NCBI GenBank assembly: GCA_019279435.1 | Contig: JAAALK010000289.1 | Location: forward strand, 11,910,342-11,974,341 | Length of the DNA: 64,000 nucleotides | Direction: 5' to 3' | Origin: Zizania palustris | Lineage: Eukaryota > Streptophyta > Magnoliopsida > Poales > Poaceae | Shown: piece after piece, positions 55,501 through 63,805 of the stretch | Numbering within the stretch: position 1 is the first letter of the stretch | Layout of the letters: each line of letters opens with the position of its first letter | Program-made: the position numbers and the translations under genes | Notes under the pieces: generated by a model | The model's input: only the letters and a program-made list of their open reading frames with translations | What the model was told of the DNA's origin: nothing | The model's database searches: none

Positions 55501-58500
55501 TGTTTTCGCATTTGATACTCTTGTGTTATATAGCAGGTAGCCAGGTAAGGCACACAAATTAAAGGGTTTATTTCAGGTCCTACCAAAGCATTTATCTGAC
55601 ACCCTGGATGACTTAAAGTAAGGTTGCCAGATATTTCGTTCAGTAAGAAATACCTCTGCTTCAAGCAGTCCTCCCAATGCCAGAAGAGGAGAAGTGAGTA
55701 GCCATCTTTTGTTTCAGGTAAAACCTCTAACGGGTGCTGAATAAGACTTTTCAACTTACGATCAGGCAACAACCTGCCAAGAAAATGGAATTGGTGATGG
55801 AGATGACAAGAAAATTAAAAAACTAATAATCCATGTGTAAGAAAAATAAAATATGATAATCTTAATCAGAGATTCACAGGTAAGAATATACAAGTACCAA
55901 AAAACTAGAAGCATCGGTTTAAATAAAACTAGTTTCACAACTTATAGCTTGGTGGAAACTAAAAGCACCATGAAATGGGGCCAAACAAATAAATATATGT
56001 AAAGTATCAAATCTGTTTCTTGTCCAGTGCATTGAAATAACTACTACAGCATCAATTTGCTATTAATGGTGCTTTTTAAATTTTATACTGCATATTTTCT
56101 ACTACTTGAATATTCACGGGCATATAATAGCTATAACACAGTAGAAAGAATCAGAGACTCCACGTAAAGAAGAGCCCAATAAATTACTATGCTAGAAAAA
56201 CAAAAGATAGTCAACACTCTACACCCCGGCCTTATGCCTTAAACTAGTGTAAGTGTACAAATATGTGGGAAAGGCAAGATAACAAAGTAAAGTTGCTTTA
56301 GTACGCCAAAACAGGGGAAATGATAAGTAGTACCAGCACGCAACGCTAAATTTGCTTTAGCATGTCAAAATGGAGTATAAATAAAGACATATTTTCACAA
56401 AGCACAACTCATGTCAAGATAATCATACGAGGGAAAAACAAGTGCTAACCTTTCAAGGAATAACTCCTTCAGTGCATCAAACCCTGTGAATGCGTACCTT
56501 TTACCAACCTTTGATGTAATCATACCTGTTGTTATTTTCTTAGCATATTTATGGAGAAAGGAAATAAAAATAAAATGAAACTGCAAATAACATGATTTTC
56601 CAAGGCAAAACTTGCTTAACAAATTTTCAACTAGTGGAGAAAATATATTATGTATAACAGATAAATGGAACTTTAAATCCAAGCACTATGAATCTTCTCA
56701 CATATGGTAGCAATCTGTAGTTAATAAAATGTCAGTATCTATTACTGAGTTTATTTTTATTTGCCATTCATGCTGTATCCAGTTTGCATGAATAAATGGA
56801 CAATAAATACAACCACTAATCTACTATGAATCCTTTAGATGTTTCATAGCAAAACCTGTATATTGTATCCATCTAAAGTTTAAAAAAAATATCAGTGCCT
56901 ATTATTTAAGTTGGTATTTATTTCCCATCACTGACAAAATTTCCAGCTTCTAAACAATGATTGTTTTATCTAACATTGCACTATCCCATCAATAGTTCCT
57001 GTTAGACAAGAGTGTAGGCCTTCAAGTGTGTTTCAATGGGCCTAGAAGGGTTGTCACTCCAACAAGATTAGTTGTATCTTTAAAGGTAAAAAAGTAAGCA
57101 TGTCCTGTTTTAAAAGAGAGATATATGACAAGATCAGATTAAATGTGAAATTTCAAAAAAAGAACTACTAATCCTTAACTTTTCAAGGAAAACTTCATCA
57201 GTGGTTGCGAATGACTGACATTTTCAATCCTTTAGATCTTGGTTCCGTAGGAGCAAGTCAAAGAGCCTATTTGTTTCAGCTTCTAGCAGTTAGAGGTTCT
57301 CAGTAGCTAGCTAGTTTGAGTAACTGAATAGTCTAAGGGCATGTTTGGCCAGTGATAGAAAAATCGCCTGATTAGTCGATTAATCGGCCAATTAACTGCT
57401 AATCAATGGCTTACCAGTTAATTTAAGCCAAAATCGGGCCATTAATCAGTGGTTGCATGAGTTGGGTGTGTTGGGCTGCCTTTATCACTGTGCTAGCTTT
57501 GCTGCAGCCAGCTCCATGATGAGCGGCCATGTCTAGTAGCGCCGCTGCCACCAGATCCACGCCAAGTCACTACATTGGGTCACGGTGTGTCCACCTCGCC
57601 TCGCCAATGCCACCCACCCTCCTGTCACCAGGATTTGCGTCGCCGTCGCCTAGATCTGTGTCGAGCACTCGCACCGTTGACCCGTCTCTCTCTCTCTCAT
57701 CTTTTGGTGCTTTTCTCTTTGGGACTTGAGGGGTGGGGAGGCAGAGAGCGTGAGGAGGCAGGCCAACTTCTCCTCAATTGGGACTTTGGGAGTTGTGAGG
57801 ATGGGCCAAGAAAAGTGCACGTGAACATCCCTAGTTGTATTTATATGTTATATTTTTTCTGATAAAACCTAATTTGACCGATTAATTGATGTACCGACTA
57901 ATTCAGTTAATCCTCCGATTAACCGATTAATCCCTGCTCGGTGGTTGACCGCTGCTAGTGTTTGGCACTGCTCTGCTCCTTATTTTGTAGCTCTGCTCCA
58001 AAAAGTTGTAGCAAAACAGGTTTCGCTCCACGTTTTTGGATCCAAAAAAACGAAGATCTGAGGTGTTGCTCTACGTTTTTTGTGGAGCACCTCAAGAGGT
58101 GCTCTGCAAAATGAATTTTCAAGAGAAGTTGTGGAGTTCTTAATTATTTACCCACCATGCTATTAATGAAACGTACACAAAGCATTTTCTTTGTCGATCC
58201 CTACGTGTGTTGCGTCTAGGAGGAAACAGGGCAAGCAGCAGCCCTAGGGCAAGTAAGTTTAGGGTGGCAGCGCTGGAGTAGCGACTAGGCAAGTATGAGG
58301 CAACGACTACACTCATTGGGTCGACGACACTAGAAATAGCAGAGGTGGGTGAATCGGGTGCGATGGAAGGGGAACCCGATGCAGCTATGGCTAGAGAAAC
58401 CATGGCAATGGAGCCCAAATCGACCACTACCCCTCATCTGCCACCGCCCGTGCTGTACGCGCCCATCTCTTACCCATGGCTACGGCAACATACGGTCTGC

Positions 58501-61500
58501 CCTACCCCACACGTTGGCCATCGCCGATGCTCTATGCCTGTGCTCAACGATTTGTGTGGTGCTGGTCAAGAAGTTGCAACTGTCCGTCGCCGCCGACGAC
58601 GACGCCTCATCCAACGACGAGAACTTCAACGGCGGTGAGACCAGGCTACCGGACATTGAGGCCCAACTATCTATTAGCTCATGAACTATCCTCTATGCCA
58701 TGTTCTTGGATACAAATCAACCAAAATCAACCTGCTTTTTGCATGTGGATTAATGTAATGTGTTTATCAATGCTTTTGATGGTCTTGTAGGCCGGAGAGA
58801 ACTTCTCTTTGTCTGTCTGTCGCAACAAGTCGCCACGACACAACAATGGAGTTTCTGGGCGAACCACCGATTTCAAGAACCATAGCTTGCCCCTTGCCTA
58901 CATCAAGAAGATCATGAAGGCTATAACGAGGACATCCGCATGATCAAGAACCATAGCTTGCCCCTTGCCCGCATCAAGAAGATCATGAAGGCTATAACGA
59001 GGATGCCCGCATGATCACCACCAAGGCACTCGTTGTCTCATAGTTGTTCATTTTTGGCCTTTGCTAAAGTATCCCAAATGGGTATTTGTTCCTCTTACAA
59101 ATATGTATTTTTTGGTGATTTATAATGATAAATGAGCATCTTTTTCTTCTTTAAAAATGTATATGTAATGTGGACGAGCAATATATCAGTGTTCTGCTTG
59201 TGATGTTAAGTTCTGCAATTTGTTATAGACTTGTATGCATTTTGTGATAGCTGATGTTACAGACTTGTGTAATATGAATTATTTATGTTTAAAATTATAA
59301 AACATTGTTATTGCAGTATATTTACATTAATTTTTGTCAACATATAAAGCATAAAACAGCTCCATGGTTGTCACGGCGTCGCCTAGGCGACACCTAGGCA
59401 CCGACTAGGCGTCCAAGCGGTCACCACCGGACGCCATGGTCAATCGCCTCGCCTGGTGGAGTTAGGCGCCCGCCTGGAGCTTCTAGGCGTCGCCCATGGC
59501 GACTAGGCGGTCGCCAGGCGTGTCTAGGCGGGCGCCTAGGAGCAAGTTGTAGTGTCTAAGGCGTGGCCCAGGCCCAGATTCGACTTTCGGATCTGCTTCT
59601 CCTTGCGCCGCCGGCCGCCCGGCCGCCACTGCTTCCCCTCCCCTTGCGAGTTGCGCCGTCGCCTACCTCTGCCCCTTGCGCCGCCGGCCGCGGGCTCTGC
59701 TTCCCCTTGCGCCGCCGGCCGCCTCTGCTTCCCCTCCGTTGTCTGCTTTCCCCTCCCCTGCTCCCTCGCCGCAGCAGCAGCAAGCAGGCAGCAGGCAGTT
59801 TGCCGACGAGATGGGAGGAAATCGGAGGAGGAGGAGGCGGAGGCGGGGGGTGGCCAGGGTGCGTGTATGTTGCGAGCCCTTTTATAGCGGCCAGTGCGTG
59901 AATCTTCTGGGCCGTGCGTGTAGGGTGCGGGGAGTTGGGCCTGATCTTCTGGGCCGTGCGTGAATCCTGTTATCCTGTATGCTATGCCCATTTTTGGTCG
60001 CCTAGGCGACGCCTAGGCGCCTAGGCGTCCAGTCGGTTCGCTGGCGACTGGGTTCGCCGGGGCGCCGTGACAACCATGAACAGCTCAGGGGCAAAATAGT
60101 ACATTCCAACCAAATTCCATCATTTTTGAATCTAGATCTACATTGCAAGCCAAACAGGTACAGCTACTCCACAGTGGAGCAGCAACTCTAATCCTAAGTG
60201 GATTTCATGGAGTGGAGCAGATTTTGGTAGAGCGGAATAGTCCCAAACAGGCCTAAGTATCTAGCTGGTGAGAATCTAGAGAAGTTGGTGTTTTCCAACA
60301 TCTGGACTCTAGTTCATTTCTAGATTCTGCAGCTACTAATTCTCACAATTTGAGTCCGGAATCTAGACCGTTTGTTTCAGCTTCAGATTCTAAAAGTAGG
60401 TGCAGCTGCCAGAAGCAGAAACAAACAAGCCCTTTAAACAAAAAGATTGAGAAATAGAACCATCTGATTTGATTCCTTCCTAATAGTCATGAGATGATCA
60501 TCTTAGGGTGATCCTTTTGTCAATTGATGCTCCTACTACACTCATAGTCTCAAGGATGAGAACTCTACTTCAAGAAATGGTTTATGCATGTTTCCTCCTG
60601 GGTGCAACAAGATCTAGTTGGTAAGGATAAAATACCCTTCTGTATTTATATGGATTTCTGAAATTGATGATAGTAGAAGAGTCCTCTTTACCATTCTGTA
60701 TAAATGGATTATTCACTATTCTATTTGTACAGATGCGATAATCTTTCTCCAATGATAAAAAATACTGATCTTTCTTCAGTAAATTTCCTGCGACAAAAAA
60801 TACATCTATTGTCCATATTAGTTTCTAAGTTTGTCAGGAAATCACCTCATTTCTCACATTAACTACTAAATTTGCTCCTAAGTAGAGGAGACACCTCTAA
60901 GAGCAGTTTCTGCAACATTCAGAAAATCTAGTTCCATGTTTCCCCAATCCACAACTACCATAATTATCACCAATTATATGTGTATCCTGCATATTTTGTT
61001 ACTGCGTGTACACTCTATACAATACAGAAATAGTTTTTTTAATTTAAATACTGAAACTCACCAAGGAGAGAATCAAGCGCCCTCATGTTTGCAATTGGAT
61101 TGTCCTCGATAAGGCATGTGAAGGCTGACACTTTATCAGCAGATGTGCCAGATTTTGCTGATATCTCCAGGAGCTTTAGGTCACTGCTACCATGTCTCAC
61201 CATGTCATACTCCATTGTGTACTGCACCATAAGCTTCTCTGCCAGCTCCTGTTTCTGCTGTGAAATCCGCTGCATGTCCTGGAGCTTCATGGAGGGTGGG
61301 ACTTGCTTGAGTGTGCCCAGGACACTTGCCTCCAGCTTATCAGCATCTGTGTACCACTGCCCCGACAGTGCCACTGCCTTTATCAGTGGATAATTGGTGG
61401 CATTGGCACTACTAGCTTTGGTTCTGGTGTTGGAGGCATGGAGTTCGAGAGGGTGTGGCTTCTTGGTAGCTTTAGGGTTTTGGGGGGCTTTGGCGCCTTG

Positions 61501-61725
61501 GGTAGTTTCGGGGGATTTTAAGGGCTTAGAAGGATTTAGGGGGGCGGACATGCGGAAATCAGAGTCGTCGAAGCCAGACGAGTTACCGGCGCCAGCGAGG
61601 AAGCCGAGGGACGAGGCGAACGAGGCGACATCGGACTTGAGCGTGTCAATCCCCTCCCCCACCGTGCTGGCAGCGGTCTTCATCGCTTTCTTGGTGGACG
61701 CTGATTTGGGTTTCGCCTCTGCCAT
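37583..61725 (-). CDS. NOC1: CEBPZ/NOC1-type CBF/MAK21 ribosome biogenesis protein, 18 exons
   Basis: Exons (5' to 3'): 61725-61062, 56525-56450, 55773-55654, 53674-53599, 45347-45285, 45088-45020, 44835-44755, 44601-44530, 44324-44232, 44013-43822, 43645-43562, 43469-43326, 43084-42995, 39584-39502, 39426-39145, 38853-38616, 38382-37768, 37615-37583. The introns are GT/AG and the frame stays open throughout: 3075 nt, 1024 aa, near the usual family size. The N-terminus is basic (MAEAKPKSASTKKAMK). LGDPERRAASSAAYLLTSLL and RPHVGLRAKYQAVNFLS lie in the helical repeat part. The CBF/MAK21 domain runs about 531-800 (PPQYACGCLFILSEVLKAKP, SGDPLTDLSLPAFLDKF). A long acidic region precedes a Lys-rich nucleolar-type tail (KRNEKEASKK). 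NOC1 with NOC2 escorts pre-60S particles in the nucleolus; the Arabidopsis homologue is SWA2. Exon 5 (ITKRFITDSCLKLGLISLPD) is the least certain. Confidence 0.9.
39770..40090. repeat. Possible degenerate inverted-repeat element in intron 13
   Basis: TTATCAGACCTGAACTGGCT near 39772 mirrors AACACGGTCTGATAA near 40074 (TIR TTATCAGACC). I could not find a convincing target duplication, so this may be an old Mutator-like MITE or chance. Confidence 0.3.
40690..41045 (+). pseudogene. LINE (non-LTR retrotransposon) 3'-end fragment
   Basis: The frame WWEKVVLATGQPRKETASLV, then ILVNWKVWKDRNSRVF, is the C-terminal zinc-binding/RVT-associated region that ends many plant L1-type LINE ORF2 proteins. Only about 35 codons are recognisable before a likely frameshift. 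The following T-rich stretch (GTTTGTTTTTGGTTGTACTG) matches the style of plant LINE 3' UTRs. It is truncated and non-functional. Confidence 0.65.
41214..41785. mobile_element. hAT-like non-autonomous element, family C
   Basis: The terminal inverted repeats are CAATGTTCAAAA and, from the other end, CAGTGTTCTAAAA. They are flanked by the perfect 8-bp duplication CAGTCCTC (41206-41213 and 41786-41793). Subterminal regions are packed with GCGCCTAGGCG-type motifs. The middle is GC-rich with short purine-rich repeats, and its open frames on both strands are not genes. It lies in intron 13 of CEBPZ/NOC1. Confidence 0.88.
42035..42797. mobile_element. hAT-like non-autonomous element, family A copy 1
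   Basis: TIR CATGATTGTCACGGC at the left and the inverse of CACGGTTGTCACGGC at the right, with the 8-bp TSD AATATAAC (42027-42034 and 42798-42805). The interior (about 42180-42500) is a GC-rich minisatellite of GGGGAGGGGTAGCAGAGG and GGCGGC units. The right subterminal part carries GCCTAGTCGGCGCCTAGGCG-type repeats. It sits in intron 13 of CEBPZ/NOC1. Confidence 0.9.
45550..46623 (+). mobile_element. Solo LTR with a nested hAT element
   Basis: TGTCATGTGC...CGCCCCTAACA with 5-bp duplications CATCC (45545-45549 and 46624-46628). It has a TATATAAAGG promoter at about 46433. After removing the nested element (45673-46328 plus TSD), the LTR is about 410 bp. No internal region or second LTR is present, so it is the product of recombination between two LTRs. 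It lies in intron 4 of CEBPZ/NOC1. Confidence 0.8.
45673..46328. mobile_element. hAT-like element with GGCTCG repeats, family D
   Basis: Begins TAGGGGTGGC and ends in the inverse TAGGGCTGG, with the 8-bp TSD CCCGTGTG (45665-45672 and 46329-46336). Both ends hold runs of GAGCCGAGCC / GGCTCGGCTC. It is inserted in the solo LTR. The Arg/Ser/Ala-rich frames from the repeats are not genes. Confidence 0.88.
46629..47081. other. Intron 4 sequence between two LTR elements
   Basis: AT-rich sequence with a possible degraded repeat starting CTTGTCATGTGTCATGGCC at about 46730, which resembles the start of the solo LTR. Nothing codes here. It ends at the Copia-D insertion site (CTGTT). Confidence 0.35.
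47087..47438 (+). repeat. Copia-D 5' LTR
   Basis: It contains variable tandem copies of CTTTAGCATCTTAGACTAGC, whose number differs from the 3' LTR, and a GTGTGT run of different length. A CCTATAAATATG TATA box lies at about 47320. Confidence 0.9.
47657..49163 (+). pseudogene. Copia-D gag and start of protease
   Basis: It starts at the ATG at 47657 (MSTGDSLHSVTSSARRRQEA) with an Ala/Glu-rich helix. The TKTNYTEWSMIMRVKLQ Gag start and the RKEWENLAFKPGEDVDDFAL helices follow. A CCHC knuckle CHNCGKIGHWARDC lies at about 48899-48940, and the protease motif WFLDTGATHHMT at 49132-49166. Frame breaks occur near 47942 (TGA), 48235 (one-base shift in VRHVW..) and 48757 (TAG). The Gag is therefore dead in this copy. 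Confidence 0.85.
49174..49731 (+). repeat. Ectopic copy of the pre-RT/RT segment inserted in the protease region
   Basis: This segment is homologous to 51218-51807, about 2 kb downstream: GGGACCGTGTCGATGCTTGC through to CTCTACGGCTTG. It interrupts the expected protease continuation LDSSVRGSVKF, which resumes at about 49732. The copy lacks a short stretch present downstream (DAVERNQTWELV region) and has a nonsense codon (GCCTGACG). Confidence 0.88.
49732..51005 (+). pseudogene. Copia-D protease end and integrase
   Basis: It continues SSVRGSVKFRDASAVEIRG, then SIISLGQLDENG. GAG-pre-integrase HERFGHLNFEAL and CDTCVLTKQRRLPFP follow, then an integrase core with Asp (VHGDLCGP), Asp (RTDNGGEF) and Glu (GVVERRN) and the LRVFGCLAFVKE region. 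The domain is uninterrupted, although DDVSCYMW shows an unusual Cys. In this copy it is fused upstream to the misplaced segment, so a frame beginning at 49589 is a chimera. Confidence 0.88.
51187..52905 (+). pseudogene. Copia-D reverse transcriptase-RNase H
   Basis: RT blocks are TLKWVFKLKKDEAGVVVKHK, HMDVESAFLNGDLKEEVY, KALYGLRQAPRAWN and the catalytic VGVYVDDLVI. The RNase H motifs are GYSDSDHAGDIDTSKSTSG, SSCEAEYIS and RVDSKSALAL, and the tail is QDQLADFLTKSLG. A TAG at 51655 (AALAA-stop-EG) splits the frame; it otherwise continues to 52905. The C-terminus ends just before the purine tract. Confidence 0.9.
52914..53282 (+). repeat. Copia-D 3' LTR
   Basis: It differs from the 5' LTR by an extra AGCATCTTTTGCTTT unit, a longer GT run and a few substitutions. 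It ends CTCTCTAACA, followed by the TSD CTGTT. Confidence 0.92.
53300..53525. repeat. GATTAATC-rich repeat remnant in intron 4
   Basis: Several copies of GATTAATTGGT, CGATTAATAG and GGATTAATAGC occur in a short stretch. The same motif fills the element at 57350-57958, so this is probably a relic of that family. No termini were defined. Confidence 0.4.
53869..55417. mobile_element. hAT-like non-autonomous element, family B, carrying a nested family A copy
   Basis: TIRs CATACTTATCAAGGCG and, from the right, CATAGTTATTAAGGCGG. The 8-bp TSD ATCAACAC lies at 53861-53868 and 55418-55425. Ends contain AAGGCGTCGCTTTAG / GTAAGGCGAGGC motifs. The middle is disrupted by 54222-54874. It occupies most of intron 3 of CEBPZ/NOC1. 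Arg-rich frames inside are not genes. Confidence 0.88.
54222..54874. mobile_element. hAT-like non-autonomous element, family A copy 2 (nested)
   Basis: Perfect TIRs CATGGTTGTCACGGC on both ends, with 8-bp TSD AAGTGAAG (54214-54221 and 54875-54882). The internal GC-rich minisatellite (GGGGAGGGGAAGCAGAGG, GGCGGCG) has different copy number and variants from 42035-42797. It is inserted into the family B element. Confidence 0.92.
57350..57958. mobile_element. hAT-like element, family E, nested near the PIF end
   Basis: Exact 8-bp duplications TGTTTGGC flank it (57342-57349 and 57959-57966), and removing it restores the PIF terminal repeat. Termini are CAGTGATAG and, inversely, CTAGCAGCGG. GATTAATCGG motifs lie near both ends. 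The inner open frames show no family similarity. Confidence 0.65.
58330..58690 (+). other. GC-rich segment inside the PIF-like element, origin unknown
   Basis: Codon-like composition (ATGGAAGGGGAACCCGATGC onward) and overlapping open frames suggest another captured gene piece, but no reading resembles a family I know. The frame ending DIEAQLSISS is the longest. I do not assign a function. Confidence 0.35.
58840..59042 (+). pseudogene. Captured NF-YC (HAP5) histone-fold fragment with internal duplication
   Basis: The sequence gives FWAN, then in another frame TDFKNHSLPLAYIKKIMKA, the start of the NF-YC histone fold (plant consensus KNHSLPLARIKKIMKADEDVR). A 71-bp tandem repeat (58873-58943 and 58944-59014) restates KNHSLPLARIKKIMKA, followed after a frame shift by NEDARMIT, matching DEDVRMI. 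NF-YC is a subunit of the CCAAT-binding NF-Y complex. Here only the first helix region is left, with frameshifts and stops, so it cannot encode a working subunit. It lies inside a transposon, so it is probably a captured gene piece. Confidence 0.75.
59363..60078. mobile_element. hAT-like non-autonomous element, family A copy 3
   Basis: Perfect TIRs CATGGTTGTCACGGC, with 8-bp TSD AACAGCTC (59355-59362 and 60079-60086). It is inverted relative to copies 1 and 2: its left end holds the CGCCTAGGCGAC-type repeats and its middle (59585-59800) carries the minisatellite on the other strand (CTTGCGCCGCCGGCCGCC). It lies within the PIF-like element in intron 1 of CEBPZ/NOC1. Confidence 0.92.
60436..61061. 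other. Intron 1 sequence of CEBPZ/NOC1
   Basis: Ordinary AT-rich intron leading to the splice donor after exon 1 (CTTG|GTGAGT on the minus strand). No other feature was seen. Confidence 0.5.
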
Positions 61726-62061
61726 GTGCGGGCGATGACGAGTTGGTGACCGGTGGGATGCGGTGGACGGACCTCGGTGGCCGGTTGGAAGGGGGCGTTC
61801 TGGCTCGCAGGGAGGGAGGAAGCGGGGCGGTGGCGGCGGATGACAGCGGGGAAGGGAGCAAGAGCGGACTGAGATTAAGCAGAGAGGGATGGAGGCGGCA
61901 CGAGCAGGCAGCGAGGTAGAGGGCAGGCGGCGCTGCCCGGGAGGCTGGAAGGAGACGACGGAAACACACTAGGGCATTCAAACAACACGTCAGGAACCAG
62001 GCGGTTGTGTAAATGGGCCGGACTGGGCTGTGTGACTGTCGTGAGCTGGGATGTGTGGTCG

Positions 62062-62074
62062 TGGGTATATATAC
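62062..62074 (-). promoter_or_regulatory. Candidate TATA box of CEBPZ/NOC1
   Basis: The minus strand reads TTTAGTATATATACCCACG, about 340 bp before the start codon at 61725. A transcription start near 62030 would give a 5' UTR of about 300 nt. Positional inference only. Confidence 0.4.
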
Positions 62075-62130
62075 TAAACAAATGTTGTAAACAAATGTTG
62101 TAATAGACTTTTATCGACTAAGTAAATTAA

Positions 62131-62319
62131 AGCCATGTTTGTTTCAACTTTGTATTATAAAAAATCAACTTATAAAATAAGCTGGGTTCCACCAGCTTGT
62201 TAGATTGTTATAATATATACTCCAGATTATAATAAACTGATAAAATAAGTTACCATATTTATTTCAGCTTATGAAAAAAAATTGGATTGTTATAATCCAA
62301 AGTTGAAATAAATAGAGCC
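62131..62319. mobile_element. Tourist-type MITE upstream of CEBPZ/NOC1
   Basis: 189 bp with termini AGCCATGTTTGTTTCAACTT and, inversely, GGCTCTATTTATTTCAACTT, flanked by TAA on both sides (62128-62130 and 62320-62322). The AT-rich inner part is palindromic (ATTATAA...TTATAAT). It lies about 60 bp beyond the candidate TATA box. Confidence 0.8.
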
Positions 62320-62504
62320 TAAGCACCGACTAGCCGACGGCTCGACAGTAAGAACAGCCTGCGCAAAAATTTTCCTATTTCTTCTTGTGATTTCCTCAGT
62401 TTCTATGTTGATTGTGATTTTAGTTGCTAATAAATTGATATCAAAGTCTTCGTTAGAGTCTTTTTTGATCACACGCGTGATCTGGGAGGTTTGCTTAACT
62501 CAAA

Positions 62505-63569
62505 TGTAGGTCCTACAATCTTAGAAAAAAGTTCTAAGTGTGCTAATCAGTTTGACCATGCAACTGACAAGGGACCAAAGAAAATAATGTTAATAGCAAT
62601 GTCGATCGGCTACCAAACCGATGACTACGATGAGGATAAAATAATTACATATGAATGTGTCGATCGGCCACAGGGCTGATGACCACGGCAACGCTATCGG
62701 ACTAAGCATGTCCTCGGCCGATAGGATGAAATCCTTGTGTGTAAAGGTCGATGAGCACCTCCTATATGTATATAGAATATGACGTGGAATTAAAGATAAC
62801 CTATCGGCTTTTACTCCGATAGAAACTAAACTCAACATACCAAACAACGTATCCATACCATCAAATTATTGTAATTGCAAGATCGGAGCTAACCAAGATA
62901 GTTGATGATTATGAGAAATCAATAACACTTCAATGCATCGGACATACTTTATTTAGATGAATGGTATACAGCATGAATTAAATACAATAGAATGAGATGC
63001 CGGACTTAACCGATGAAGCCTCGAACTATGACACCTAACTCACATCAATCTAAGAGATCAAAGTGATGTAGCCTTAGACCTAGCAAATACACCAAGATAA
63101 ACCAGCGATCACACTAACTAGACTGATGCCTCAAGAGATCGATACGATGCAGCCTTGAAGAACACGGACCTAGCCGATGTGACCGTCAAGGTGGCGAGAC
63201 TCACCTTTTTGCCGGAGATCGGAACGATGCAGCCCGGTCCCGAATGTCAAGTCCCGCCGGGATTAACCTTGGGAACCCAAGGGTGGCGATGCGCCAAAAG
63301 AATAGTTTTGTTGTAGTTGATTGTATGTCTTCTACCTAGCTAATTAGATACATATTTATAGTCTAGAGACGTGTCGTCCAAGTAAAATCCATTGTAATCG
63401 ATTCTGGATTGTCTTTATCTTCTCTCATCTCCATCGGCTTCTTATCCGGCCACTTGTAACAGAAACGGACGGGCTTCATTGGCCAACCTTTGACCGGTTC
63501 CTTGACTTCTATTGACCGTATGACATCCTTAGTGGGCCTGGGTTTTTACCAAATCTTAACGTCAATACA
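62505..63569 (-). repeat. LTR of a retrotransposon extending past the window end
   Basis: On the minus strand it begins TGTATTGACG directly after a purine tract ACTGGGGGCA (63570-63579) and ends AGGACCTACA at 62505. It has a TATAAATATG box at about 63350-63360. The purine tract marks it as the 3' LTR of a minus-strand element. The target duplication cannot be checked because the other LTR is outside the window. Short open frames inside are not genes. Confidence 0.65.
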
Positions 63570-63718
63570 TGCCCCCAGTTTCGTAGCATTAAAGGGTAAC
63601 TGGTGCTTCAAAATTATCAGTCATAAAAACCCTCTGCCATCACGGTCTTTCAAACGTCTCTTCAAATGTCTTTTGAAATTTATCATTAATAGTTGGAACT
63701 CTTCATCTTCTAGCACTT

Positions 63719-63725
63719 TATAAAA
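63719..63725 (+). promoter_or_regulatory. TATA box on the opposite strand of the edge element
   Basis: CACTTTATAAAACAATG lies about 87 bp before the ATG at 63806. It points away from the LTR, as in Gypsy-A and Gypsy-B. Confidence 0.5.
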
Positions 63726-63805
63726 CAATGCACAGGGTACCAACTCCATATCATATCATCCTTTCTTATTTCTTTTTGCATCTTCTTCTTCGCCCATTCA
63801 CGACT

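Larger units (their letters stand above)
57337..60253. mobile_element. PIF/Harbinger (Tourist-type) non-autonomous element with captured sequence
   Basis: The left end GGGCATGTTTGGCACTGCTC (interrupted by a nested element) mirrors the right end, read inversely GGCCTGTTTGGGACTATTCC. Both are flanked by TAA (57334-57336 and 60254-60256), the usual PIF/Harbinger TSD. Subterminal CTCTGCTCC / CCGCTCTACC repeats are also inverted. Without nested elements it would be about 1.6 kb. The interior includes an NF-YC fragment (58840-59042) and unexplained GC-rich sequence (58330-58690). Confidence 0.65.
57262..60435. mobile_element. Outer Tourist-like element holding nested insertions
   Basis: GAGCCTATTTGTTTCAGCTT on the left mirrors the right end, which read inversely is GGGCTTGTTTGTTTCTGCTT. 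The duplicated trinucleotide (TCA/TAA) is imperfect. Its interior contains the PIF-like element at 57337-60253. Boundaries are approximate. Confidence 0.45.

Noticed and set aside
58349..58684. 111-codon frame considered as an Alba-like or other small protein
   Set aside because: Comparison by eye with families I know gave no consistent motif; left unassigned.
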